Of a DNA stretch of 64,000 bases, positions 27,427-35,276 are shown piece after piece. The notes under the pieces are model-generated. The model searched no databases. It had not been told where the DNA came from and saw nothing but the letters and a program-made list of their open reading frames with translations. Made by a program: the position numbers and the translations under genes. Source of the DNA: Bacillota bacterium (GTDB lineage: Bacteria > Bacillota_E > JAJZYS01 > JAJYTV01); the NCBI GenBank assembly GCA_021845645.1, contig JAJZVM010000017.1, positions 16,051 through 80,050 of the forward strand, written 5' to 3'. Position 1 is the first letter of the stretch. The number at the start of each line of letters is the position of its first letter.

Positions 27427-27560
27427 TCCTCCTTCAGGGTCCGGTGTAATTCCGAACCGGCGGTGATGGCCAAAGGCCGAGCCCGCGAACCCCAGGAAAC
27501 TGGGGCCGACCCGGTGAGATTCCGGGGCCGACCGTTAGAGTCGGGATGGGAGAAGGGGCT
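27427..27560 (+). ncRNA. FMN riboswitch (RFN element)
   Basis: The conserved RFN blocks appear in order: TCAGGGTCCGGTGTAATTCC, GAACCGGCGGTGATGGCC, AGCCCGCGAAC, CCGGTGAGATTCCGGGGCCG, ACCGTTAGAGTCGGGATGGG and the closing AGAAGG. It lies 75 nt before ribD and is followed by a terminator hairpin. FMN binding should stop transcription of the rib operon. Confidence 0.95.
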
Positions 27561-27580
27561 TCACATGGCTTGCCTGTGGG

Positions 27581-27614
27581 CCGAGGAAGGAGTGCCTTCC
27601 TTGGGCGTTTTCTT
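27581..27614 (+). terminator. Riboswitch-controlled terminator
   Basis: CCGAGGAAGG (27581-27590) pairs with CCTTCCTTGGG (27595-27605), followed by TTTTCTT. It sits between the RFN element and ribD, so it is the expression platform: terminator formed with FMN, relieved without. Confidence 0.88.
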
Positions 27615-27634
27615 GTCAAATCAGGAGTGATCGC

Positions 27635-28732
27635 GTGCCGCTGCGGGAAGATGGTTGGTACCTTGCCAGAGCCTTTGAACTGGCCGATGCGGCCATAGGC
27701 CGCGTATCCCCGAACCCGAGGGTCGGTGCCGTCCTCGTCAAGGACGGGGCCGTCGTGGGTGAAGGCGTACATCTCGGTCCTGGTACGGCGCACGCCGAGG
27801 CGGCCGCGATCGCGGCCGCAGGCGAGGCTGCGCGCGGCGCCACCCTCTACGTGACACTCGAGCCATGCTGCCACTACGGCCACACCCCGCCCTGCACGAA
27901 GTCCATCATTGCCGCCGGCGTGCGCAGAGTTGTCGCGCCGATCCAGGACCCGAACCCCAAGGTGTCGGGCGATGGCTTCCAGGAGCTGCTGGCGGCCGGT
28001 ATCGACGTGGAGGTTGGCCTCGGCGCCGCCCAGGCGGCGGGCCAGAACGCTCCCTACCTGCACTGGCGCCGCACCGGCCGTCCGTATGTCACCGCGAAGT
28101 GGGCGCTCTCCCTCGGCGGGCAGTCGGCCGCCCGCACGGGACAGAGCCTCTACATGACCGGAGCGCAGGCCCGTGCCGAGGCGCATCGCCTGCGCGCGAC
28201 GCAGGACGCCGTGCTGGTCGGCATCGGTACGGTGCTTGCGGACGACCCGCAACTCACCGTCCGCGACGCTCCCGGGACGTCTCCGCTCAGGGTGGTGCTG
28301 GACAGCGAGGGCCGCCTGCCCCCCACTGCGCGCCTGCTCGCGAGCGAGGGGCGGACCATCGTCTACGTCGGGGCGGACGTCGCCGCAGATCGCCTCAACG
28401 CCCTGTCGGATCGGGCCGAAGTCGTGCCGATCGGGCAAGGCCCCATGCTGCCGCTCGAGGCCGTGCTGGAGGATCTCGGCCGGCGCGAGGTCACGTCGCT
28501 TCTCGTCGAAGGCGGCGCGACCGTTCACGGAGCGTTGTTCGACCAGGATCTCGTCGACCGCGTCGCGGTGTTCGTCGCACCCCTCGTGCTCGGCGGCGAG
28601 GCGGCGCCGCCCGGCGTCGCGGGCGTGGGAGCCGAGAGCCCTGCAGCGGGGCTTCGCCTTGAGGGCGGATCATGGCACATTCTGGGTGAAGACGCCTACT
28701 TCACCGCGACGGTAGAGAGAAGGTCAAGGTAA
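27635..28732 (+). CDS. ribD: Bifunctional pyrimidine deaminase/reductase RibD
   Basis: Second and third steps of riboflavin synthesis from GTP. Of 365 residues, 1-145 form the deaminase with HAEAAAI and the zinc motif PCCHYGHTPPC; the rest is the NADPH reductase (RPYVTAKWALSLGG, VGIGTVLADDPQLTVR, LLVEGGATVHGALF). A GTG start lies behind AGGAGTG. First gene of the FMN-regulated operon; its TAA overlaps the ribE ATG by one base. Confidence 0.96.
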   Translation: MPLREDGWYLARAFELADAAIGRVSPNPRVGAVLVKDGAVVGEGVHLGPGTAHAEAAAIAAAGEAARGATLYVTLEPCCHYGHTPPCTKSIIAAGVRRVVAPIQDPNPKVSGDGFQELLAAGIDVEVGLGAAQAAGQNAPYLHWRRTGRPYVTAKWALSLGGQSAARTGQSLYMTGAQARAEAHRLRATQDAVLVGIGTVLADDPQLTVRDAPGTSPLRVVLDSEGRLPPTARLLASEGRTIVYVGADVAADRLNALSDRAEVVPIGQGPMLPLEAVLEDLGRREVTSLLVEGGATVHGALFDQDLVDRVAVFVAPLVLGGEAAPPGVAGVGAESPAAGLRLEGGSWHILGEDAYFTATVERRSR

Positions 28733-29325
28733 TGTACACAGGCATCATCGGCGATGTCGGCCGCGTCGCATCGTTCTCGCGCCAGGCGGGCGGAGCGCGC
28801 ATCGCGATCGAGACCGGACTCGGACCCGAGCTTGCCGTGGGCGAGTCGATCGCCGTCAGCGGCTGCTGCCTCACCGTCACGTTCTGTGACGGGCAGGGCT
28901 TCACCGCGGATCTCAGCCTGGAGACGCTCGCGCGCACGGCGTTCGAGCGGCGCGGCGCGGGACAGACGGTCAACCTCGAGCGACCGCTTCGCCTCGCGGA
29001 TCGCCTGGGAGGACATCTCGTGCAGGGACACGTGGACGGGCTCTGCACGCTCCGGAACCTGACGGCCGAAGGGGACGGCCACCGGCTCGTCGTCGAGATC
29101 CCTTCGCCGCTGCGCCGTTACATCGTCGTCAAGGGATCATTCGCGCTGGACGGGATCAGCCTGACCGTGGCGGACTACCATGACGGACTGGCGGAGGTCG
29201 CGGTCATCCCGCACACGTTCCAGCACACTACCTTGCAGCAGAGAGTGCCGGGCGATGCCCTCCACCTCGAAGTGGACGTCATCGCGCGCTACGTGGAAGC
29301 CCTGACCCGCACCAAGGAGGCTTGA
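28732..29325 (+). CDS. ribE: Riboflavin synthase, alpha subunit
   Basis: Dismutates two 6,7-dimethyl-8-ribityllumazine molecules to riboflavin. The 197-residue protein shows the internal duplication of the family: MYTGIIGDVGRV and AVSGCCLTVTF in the first barrel, GGHLVQGHVDG and ALDGISLTVADY in the second. Translational overlap with ribD. The gene is called ribE in Bacillus-style nomenclature (ribC in E. coli). Confidence 0.96.
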   Translation: MYTGIIGDVGRVASFSRQAGGARIAIETGLGPELAVGESIAVSGCCLTVTFCDGQGFTADLSLETLARTAFERRGAGQTVNLERPLRLADRLGGHLVQGHVDGLCTLRNLTAEGDGHRLVVEIPSPLRRYIVVKGSFALDGISLTVADYHDGLAEVAVIPHTFQHTTLQQRVPGDALHLEVDVIARYVEALTRTKEA

Positions 29326-29328
29326 ACC

Positions 29329-30525
29329 ATGTTCTCGAGTGTAGAGGAAGCTGTCGAGGAGATCCGCCAAGGCCGCATGGTCATCGTGATCGACGACCAG
29401 GATCGCGAGAACGAGGGCGACCTCGTCGCCGCCGCCGAGCTCGTCACGCCTGAGTCCATCACCTTCATGGCCACGCAGGGCAGGGGTCTCATCTGCCTGC
29501 CCCTGGCCGCGGAGCGCGTACACGACCTCAAACTGCCGCCGATGGTCTCCGAGAACACGGAGCACTGGGAGACCGCTTTCACGGTCTCGATGGACGCCAA
29601 AGGCGTTTCCACCGGTATCTCGGCCGCGGACCGGGCACTCACGGCGCGCCTCGCCGCCGACCCCAAGGTGGGCCCGGACGGCTTCCTGCGGCCTGGCCAC
29701 ATCTTCCCGCTGGAAGCGCAAGATGGCGGCGTGCTCAAGCGGGCCGGCCACACGGAGGCGGCCGTCGACCTGGCGCGCATGGCGGGCCTCTACCCCGCCG
29801 CCGTCATCTGCGAAGTGATGAAGGACGACGGCAGCATGGCCCGCACGCCCGATCTTCTCGCATTCGCCGAGCTCCACGGTCTCAAGGTGGTCACGATCGC
29901 CGACATCATTCTCCATCGCCGTCAGCGGGAGCACCTCGTGGTGCGCGTCGGTGAGGCAGAACTGCCGACGCGCTATGGCCACTTCCGCGCGATCGCCTTC
30001 GAGGACATGCTTAGCCAGCGCCAGCACCTCGCACTCGTCAAGGGAGACATCGGCGACGGCCAGCCGGTGCTGTGCCGCATGCACTCCGAATGCCTGACGG
30101 GAGACGTCCTCGGCTCCCTGCGCTGCGACTGCGGTGACCAGCTGGCGGCCGCGCTGCGCCACATCGAGGCGGAGGGGCGCGGGCTCCTGATCTACCTGCG
30201 CGGCCACGAGGGACGCGGCATCGGACTCGGGCCCAAGATCCAGGCGTACGCGCTGCAGGATCGCGGTCTCGACACGGTCGAGGCGAATCTCAGCCTCGGC
30301 TACCCGCCGGACCTGCGCGACTACGGCATTGGCGCCCAGATTCTGGTCGACCTCGGCGTGCGCTCGTTGCGCCTCCTCACCAACAATCCGCGCAAGGTCG
30401 CCGGTCTCGAAGGCTATGGCATCTCGATCGTCGAACGGGTTCCGATCGAGGTGGAGCAGAGGCCCGAAATGGCCCGATACCTTGAGACCAAGCGGACGAA
30501 GCTCGGCCATCTGCTGACAAAGTAA
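29329..30525 (+). CDS. ribBA: Bifunctional DHBP synthase / GTP cyclohydrolase II RibBA
   Basis: A 398-residue fusion. Residues 1-200 are 3,4-dihydroxy-2-butanone-4-phosphate synthase (DDQDRENEGDL, RPGHIFPLEAQDGGVLKRAG, HTEAAVDLA); residues about 205-398 are GTP cyclohydrolase II with three zinc Cys in ECLTGDVLGSLRCDCGDQL and the RGHEGRGIGL segment. It supplies both precursors of riboflavin. AAGGAGG precedes the ATG. Confidence 0.96.
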   Translation: MFSSVEEAVEEIRQGRMVIVIDDQDRENEGDLVAAAELVTPESITFMATQGRGLICLPLAAERVHDLKLPPMVSENTEHWETAFTVSMDAKGVSTGISAADRALTARLAADPKVGPDGFLRPGHIFPLEAQDGGVLKRAGHTEAAVDLARMAGLYPAAVICEVMKDDGSMARTPDLLAFAELHGLKVVTIADIILHRRQREHLVVRVGEAELPTRYGHFRAIAFEDMLSQRQHLALVKGDIGDGQPVLCRMHSECLTGDVLGSLRCDCGDQLAAALRHIEAEGRGLLIYLRGHEGRGIGLGPKIQAYALQDRGLDTVEANLSLGYPPDLRDYGIGAQILVDLGVRSLRLLTNNPRKVAGLEGYGISIVERVPIEVEQRPEMARYLETKRTKLGHLLTK

Positions 30526-30527
30526 CG

Positions 30528-31004
30528 ATGCTGGGGGCGGGAGTGGTGCGGGAGTTGCGCGAGAGGCCACAGGGCACCGGACTGCGCGTCGGGATCGTCG
30601 CGGCGCGCTACAACGACATGCTTGTGCAGCACATGATCGACGGCGCCCACGAGACCCTGCTCGACGCCGGCGTCAAGGACGAGGACATCGTTCTCGTGCG
30701 GGTCCCGGGAGCCTTCGAGTTGCCCGCCGCCGTTCGCCGTCTGGCCGACACGGGGCAGCTCCACGCCGTGGTGGCACTTGGCGTCGTGCTGCGCGGCGAG
30801 ACCTACCATTTCGAGGTGGTGGCGGACGCTTGCGCCCAGGGGCTGCAGCAGGTGGCCCTGCAGGGCAAGGTGGGCATCGGCTTCGGTGTGCTCACGGTGG
30901 ACACCATCGAGCAGGGCCTGGCGCGTGCCGGCCTCAAACAGAACAAGGGACAGGAGGCCGCACTGACGGCCCTCGAGATGGCCCGCCTCCTCACGACCAT
31001 CTAG
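30528..31004 (+). CDS. ribH: Lumazine synthase RibH
   Basis: Condenses the pyrimidine and butanone phosphates to 6,7-dimethyl-8-ribityllumazine; normally a 60-mer shell with riboflavin synthase inside. GIVAARYND, VPGAFELPAAVRRL, LGVVLRGETYHFEVVAD and GFGVLTVDTIEQ are present, with the active His in GETYHF. The ATG at 30528 lacks a ribosome site; a GTG at 30543 or 30546 lies close behind GGGGGCGGGAG, so the exact start is open. Confidence 0.94.
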   Translation: MLGAGVVRELRERPQGTGLRVGIVAARYNDMLVQHMIDGAHETLLDAGVKDEDIVLVRVPGAFELPAAVRRLADTGQLHAVVALGVVLRGETYHFEVVADACAQGLQQVALQGKVGIGFGVLTVDTIEQGLARAGLKQNKGQEAALTALEMARLLTTI

Positions 31005-31025
31005 AGTGCCGGTGCGATGACGAAG

Positions 31026-31058
31026 CGGCGGGATCGCGGCATGTCCGCGATCCCGCCG
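31026..31058. terminator. Bidirectional terminator between ribH and abrB
   Basis: A perfect 14-bp stem (CGGCGGGATCGCGG at 31026-31039 with CCGCGATCCCGCCG at 31045-31058) with a 5-nt loop, placed between the convergent ribH and abrB stops. A short T-containing stretch follows on the plus strand. Confidence 0.85.
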
Positions 31059-31073
31059 TTCGTCTTGTCCTGG

Positions 31074-31331
31074 CTAGCTTGCGCGTGAGGCCGCGGAATT
31101 AAGTTCTGCCGCACAGCTGCGGCAGACATTCTTGCCGTGGAAGTGGACCATGTCGGCCGCGTTTCCGCAGAAGATGCACGCTGGCTCGTACTTCTTGAGG
31201 ATGACCTGCTCGCCATCGACATAGATCTCCAGGGAGTCCTTCTCGGCGATGCTCAGCGTTCGCCTGAGCTCGATAGGCAGAACGACGCGGCCGAGGTCAT
31301 CGACCTTGCGCACGATGCCTGTGGACTTCAT
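31074..31331 (-). CDS. AbrB-family transition-state regulator with zinc-ribbon-like tail
   Basis: An 85-residue protein. Residues 1-50 are the AbrB/SpoVT swapped-hairpin DNA-binding domain (MKSTGIVRKVDDLGRVVLPI, then ELRRTLSI and EKDSLEIYVDGEQVILKKY). Residues 55-80 carry CIFCGNAADMVHFHGKNVCR and then SC, a CxxC...CxxC pair that looks like a small zinc ribbon. The ATG at 31331 is preceded by GAGGTGA. In Bacilli AbrB represses stationary-phase genes and itself; the targets here are unknown. Confidence 0.88.
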   Translation of the reverse strand: MKSTGIVRKVDDLGRVVLPIELRRTLSIAEKDSLEIYVDGEQVILKKYEPACIFCGNAADMVHFHGKNVCRSCAAELNSAASRAS

Positions 31332-31409
31332 CACGGCTCGGCTCACCTCACTCCTCGCTTGACTTGACTTCACTCTATCACAGTCACCCAGCGCATGTCT
31401 CTAATAGAA

Positions 31410-31438
31410 AACTTAGATAGAACCATTTCATGTGTCAA
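31410..31438 (-). promoter_or_regulatory. Candidate promoter of the abrB-family gene
   Basis: On the minus strand a perfect TTGACA (31438-31433) is followed after 17 nt by TAAGTT (31415-31410), about 80 nt upstream of the ATG. The -10 is weak, so the call rests mostly on the -35 and the spacing. The -35 overlaps the stop of the DUF202 gene. Confidence 0.45.
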
Positions 31439-31782
31439 AGTGCCATCTTGTGCGTCAGCAGATACCCCGTGACGACCGCCGCCGCCAGGGCCACGGCGAG
31501 ACCGGCCGCCAGACCCAGCGTTGGGCGAGGGGTTCCCTGGCTGGCGCCAAGAGCTTCCCGCCAGTAGCGCACCGCCGACAGGATCGCGAAGAGGCCGCCC
31601 AGACCTGTGAGCATGGCTCCAAGAAGGCTGCCGGCGGTCGAGGGCCGACGGTGCAGGAAGAGATCGAAGCGTGCGACGACGAAGCCGAAGGCAAGCAGCG
31701 AGATCGCCGTTCGCAGCCAAGAGAGGAGCGTGCGTTCGGCGGCCCACAGCGTTCGGGCGCTCGGTCGGCGGGAAGGGGGCAT
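31435..31782 (-). CDS. DUF202 (YidH-like) membrane protein
   Basis: A 115-residue protein with the DUF202 signature AAERTLLSWLRTAISLLAFG followed by three hydrophobic segments (about residues 25-45, 60-80 and 92-112). The ATG at 31782 fits the family start; the frame is open to 31896. Function unknown. Confidence 0.8.
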   Translation of the reverse strand: MPPSRRPSARTLWAAERTLLSWLRTAISLLAFGFVVARFDLFLHRRPSTAGSLLGAMLTGLGGLFAILSAVRYWREALGASQGTPRPTLGLAAGLAVALAAAVVTGYLLTHKMAL

Positions 31783-32108
31783 GGTCGCTCGCCTGCGCTT
31801 TCTCCATGCGCCTTCGTGGCGCAGCCTGACAGCGTGTCGGCCAGAGAACGGGAGAGGGTGTGCTGCCGCCCGGCGGTCGGCCGCATCCATCAGCATGTCC
31901 CCGCGGACATCTTTTGCGTGATGCTGTCGTACGCGGATCTGCGCGAGCCGACAGCCGTCGGGCGTTCACCGAGCCGCGCCCGAATCACGGAAGTTGCCAA
32001 TCGCCGTTTAAATCAAGCAGGAACTGGTGGTGTGATCCGCCAATATGCCACATTGCGCCTAAGTCCATGGACTGGGCCAGTCTCGCACGCGAGGGGGAGA
32101 GATGCCCT
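31783..32108. other. Intergenic region
   Basis: About 325 nt between the divergent DUF202 and DUF3311 genes. No gene seen. The stretch near 32000-32050 is AT-richer and probably carries the symporter promoter, but no convincing -35/-10 pair stands out. Confidence 0.4.
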
Positions 32109-32318
32109 GTGCAGGAAGTGCCAAGGTCAGAACGCCGCAGCGGTCGCCGTTGGTGGTACCTCGTCTTGATCATCCCGTTTGTCGCCACATTGTTTCCCCA
32201 GTTGTACAGCTCGGCTGCGCCGATGCTCTGGGGATTGCCGTACTTCTACTGGTACCAGCTCCTGTGGGTGGTCATCACGGGCGTCCTCACGATCGTGATC
32301 CACTACCTGACGGCGTGA
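32109..32318 (+). CDS. DUF3311 small membrane protein
   Basis: A 69-residue protein with two membrane segments (WYLVLIIPFVATLFPQLY and LPYFYWYQLLWVVITGVLTI). Its size, the central P-Y-F-Y-W-Y and its place directly before a sodium:solute symporter identify the DUF3311 partner family. A GTG start at 32109 lies behind GAGGGGGAGAG. It is probably an accessory subunit of the symporter, by analogy. Confidence 0.8.
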   Translation: MQEVPRSERRSGRRWWYLVLIIPFVATLFPQLYSSAAPMLWGLPYFYWYQLLWVVITGVLTIVIHYLTA

Positions 32319-32352
32319 GCCCGGAAGACTGCCGAGAGGAGGTCATGGCACG

Positions 32353-33888
32353 GTGAACGCGACCGCAGTCGCCATCTTCCTGATCCTGTTCGTCTTCGTG
32401 ACCGTCCTGGGCTTCTATGCCTCACGCTGGAACAAAGCGGACCTCTCTCAGCTGAGCGAGTGGGGCCTCGCCGGGCGGCGCCTCGGTGCCCTGCTGTCCT
32501 GGTTTCTGATCGGCGGCGACCTCTATACCGCGTACACGTTCATCGCGGTGCCGGCCCTCGCCTACGGCTCCGGCGCGCTGGGCTTCTTTGCGGTGCCGTA
32601 CACCATCGTGATCTATCCCTTCATCTTCATGGTCTTCCCGCGCTTCTGGTCTGTCGCCAAGTCCAAGGGCTACATCACCGCGTCCGACTACGTGAAGGGG
32701 CGGTTCGATTCGCGCGGCATGGCCTTGGCCGTCGCGGTGACCGGCATCATCGCCACGATGCCGTACATCGCCCTGCAGCTCGTCGGCATGCAGGCGGTCC
32801 TGCAGACGATCGGCTTCGGCGGCTCTGGCGGCGCCGCGGACGTCGCGCTGGTCGTCGCCTTCCTGGTGGTCGCCTTGTACACGTGGACCGCAGGGCTGCG
32901 TGCGCCGACGATGGTGGCCATCGTCAAGGACACCCTGATCTACATCACGGTCATCGTGGCAGTGATCGCCATCCCGACGGCCCTGGGCGGCTTCGGCCAT
33001 ATCTTCCAGGTGGCCAGCCTCAAGCTCGCGGCCGCGACTCCGCCCCACTCGGTCATCCTCTCGCCAAAGCTGTATGCCGCGTACGGCACACTCGCGCTCG
33101 GCTCGGCGCTGGCGCTCTTCTTCTACCCCCACGCCATCACGGCCATGTTCGCGACGAAGTCGCGGCAGGTCATCAGGCGCAACGCCGCGTTCCTGCCGCT
33201 CTACTCCCTGATGCTGGGCGGCATCGCGCTCCTGGGCATCATGGCCCTCGCCGCGGGCGTCAACGTGCACGGAGACAGCAACCTCGCCGTGCCGCTCCTG
33301 TTCGAGCAGCAGTTCCCGCAGTGGTTCGTCGGCTTCGCGTTCGCGGCCATCTTCATCGGCGCACTGGTGCCGGCGGCCATCATGTCGATCGCAGCCGGCA
33401 GCCTGTTCTCGCGCAACATCTACAAGGAATACTTCGCCAAGGGCGAGTCGCCGAAGGCCGAAGCGACCGTGGCGAAGATCGTCTCCGTCTGCGTCACCGT
33501 CCTCGGACTCGTGTTCGTCCTGGTGATCCCCGTACAGTACTCCCTCTACCTGCAGACGCTGGGCGGGATCATGATCCTGCAGACGATCGTCATGATCGTG
33601 GGCGGACTCTATACCCGCTGGTTCCACCGCAGCGCACTGCTCCTCGGCTGGGCCGTAGGAGAGATCGTGGGCATTGCGATGGTGGCGGCGATCGGCTTCA
33701 AGTCCTCGATCGTGCCGCTGTTCGGCGTTCCCGGCTACGCGGGCATCTGGGCTCTGATCGCCAACCTCGTCGTGGTGGTCGTGCTGACGCTCGTCCTGAA
33801 CGCCGCCAAGGTCCCGAACGGACGCGACGCCACCGCAGCGACCGACTACGCCTTCGAAGAAGGACCCACAGAGGTCACCGTAGGCTGA
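32353..33888 (+). CDS. Sodium:solute symporter (SSS family)
   Basis: A 511-residue carrier with about 13 membrane segments. SSS markers are ADLSQLSEWGLAGRRLG and FLIGGDLYTAYTFIAVPALA near the N-terminus, the Na-site segment PAAIMSIAAGSLFSRNIYKE and a late YTRWFH loop. The DUF3311 partner upstream is typical of the MctP-like monocarboxylate branch, so pyruvate, lactate or acetate are plausible substrates. GTG start behind GAGAGGAGGT. Confidence 0.88.
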   Translation: MNATAVAIFLILFVFVTVLGFYASRWNKADLSQLSEWGLAGRRLGALLSWFLIGGDLYTAYTFIAVPALAYGSGALGFFAVPYTIVIYPFIFMVFPRFWSVAKSKGYITASDYVKGRFDSRGMALAVAVTGIIATMPYIALQLVGMQAVLQTIGFGGSGGAADVALVVAFLVVALYTWTAGLRAPTMVAIVKDTLIYITVIVAVIAIPTALGGFGHIFQVASLKLAAATPPHSVILSPKLYAAYGTLALGSALALFFYPHAITAMFATKSRQVIRRNAAFLPLYSLMLGGIALLGIMALAAGVNVHGDSNLAVPLLFEQQFPQWFVGFAFAAIFIGALVPAAIMSIAAGSLFSRNIYKEYFAKGESPKAEATVAKIVSVCVTVLGLVFVLVIPVQYSLYLQTLGGIMILQTIVMIVGGLYTRWFHRSALLLGWAVGEIVGIAMVAAIGFKSSIVPLFGVPGYAGIWALIANLVVVVVLTLVLNAAKVPNGRDATAATDYAFEEGPTEVTVG

Positions 33889-33906
33889 TCGGCCATGGCT
33901 GGGATT

Positions 33907-33941
33907 CCGGGAGGCGTCGCCAGATCGGCGACGCCTCCCGG
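33907..33941 (+). terminator. Terminator of the symporter operon
   Basis: A perfect 15-bp stem (CCGGGAGGCGTCGCC with GGCGACGCCTCCCGG) and a 5-nt loop begin 19 nt after the symporter stop. There is no clear T-tract, as with most hairpins in this window. Confidence 0.75.
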
Positions 33942-34052
33942 CGCGCTTCTGGGCAGGGACCTGCGTCTTCGGCGAGGCGAGCGGCAACTGCACGCGTTGC
34001 AGGCAGGATGGTGCACCCCCACTGGCAAATCCCTTGTCGAGGTGCACGCCGT

Positions 34053-35276
34053 TTGTCGGCCCTGAATCACGATCGCTACCTGCCCTGGGCCCTGCTCGGC
34101 GGGCTTGGCTGGTTCTTCGTCTACGCAGACCGTGCCGTCTTGAGCCCGCTCCTGCACGCCTTCGGACTGCAGTTCCACGTCGGTCCGGACCAGCTTGGCC
34201 TGATCTCCTCGGCCTTTTTCCTGACGTACACCGCTGTGCAGATCCCCGCCGGCCACCTGGCGGACCGCCTTTCGCCGCGCAGCCTCCTCGGTGCGGGCTA
34301 CGTCGGCTTCGGCATCTTCATCGCAGGCACGGGCGCGGCCTGGAGCTACGGCGCTCTGCTCGGGCTGTCGGCGCTGGCCGGGGCGTTCCAGGGCGTCTAC
34401 TACCCGACCCAGTTCGCCATCACAGCACGCCGCATTCCCGAGAAGGCGCTGCCGGTCGCCAACGCGGTGATCACCGCCGGCATGGGCGCAGGCATCGCGG
34501 GGGGATACCTCGTCGCCGCCCTCCTGGCCCCGGGCGACTGGCGCATCCCTGTCCGGATTCTCGGGCTGCTGACGGTAGCCGTAGGCGTCTGGCTGTATCT
34601 CGCGACGCCGTCGCGTGTGGAGCGCCCCGGCCGCTCGGAGTCGTCGGGCGTCCAGCGCCTTGCGACGCGTCGCTTCGCCGCGCTGCTGGCGATCAACTTC
34701 TGCTCGCTCTATCCGTTCTTCTTCCTGCTCGCCTGGCTGCCCTACGATCTCGGGCAGACCCACGCGCTGCACGGGTTGTGGCTCGGACTCGCCGCCTCCC
34801 TGCCGACCATCGTCGCCATCCCCGCGACTATTCTCTGGAGCCGACGCGCCGCGACGGGCCGGCTGCGTCGCATCCGCGTCCTCCTGGCCGCCGCCCTGCT
34901 CGCCCTGCTCGCGATGGGCCTCCTCAGTGGCATTTGGCCGCTCATGCTCGGTCTCGTCCTCTACGGCCTCAGCGGCAAGCTCGTGCTGGACCCGATGGTT
35001 CTCAGCGAGGTCGCCCAGAGCCTCGAGGGGGCACAATACGGCAGGGCCTACGGCACGCTCAACTTCGTGGGCATGCTGGCGTCTGTGGTTGCACCTGCGT
35101 TGAGCGGCGTCCTGGTACAGCATTTCGGCAGCTTCTCGCCCGCGTTCGTCGTCGCGGCCTTCATGCTGCTCGTGGCCCTCGTCCTGAGCCTGGCCCTGTC
35201 TCCTCCGGCGCAGGTGGGACCGGTCCCTGGGACGAAACGTCCCCCCGTCGCAGCGGAAGGGGGAGGCTCGACGTGA
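34053..35276 (+). CDS. MFS transporter
   Basis: A 407-residue carrier with 12 predicted membrane segments in two halves. The family loop between helices 2 and 3 reads GHLADRLSPRSLLGAGY. It resembles the anion:cation symporter branch, but the substrate is not inferable. A TTG start at 34053 is supported by GAGGTG 8 nt upstream. Its TGA overlaps the GTG of the lipoprotein gene that follows (GTGA), so the two are co-translated. Confidence 0.85.
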   Translation: MSALNHDRYLPWALLGGLGWFFVYADRAVLSPLLHAFGLQFHVGPDQLGLISSAFFLTYTAVQIPAGHLADRLSPRSLLGAGYVGFGIFIAGTGAAWSYGALLGLSALAGAFQGVYYPTQFAITARRIPEKALPVANAVITAGMGAGIAGGYLVAALLAPGDWRIPVRILGLLTVAVGVWLYLATPSRVERPGRSESSGVQRLATRRFAALLAINFCSLYPFFFLLAWLPYDLGQTHALHGLWLGLAASLPTIVAIPATILWSRRAATGRLRRIRVLLAAALLALLAMGLLSGIWPLMLGLVLYGLSGKLVLDPMVLSEVAQSLEGAQYGRAYGTLNFVGMLASVVAPALSGVLVQHFGSFSPAFVVAAFMLLVALVLSLALSPPAQVGPVPGTKRPPVAAEGGGST

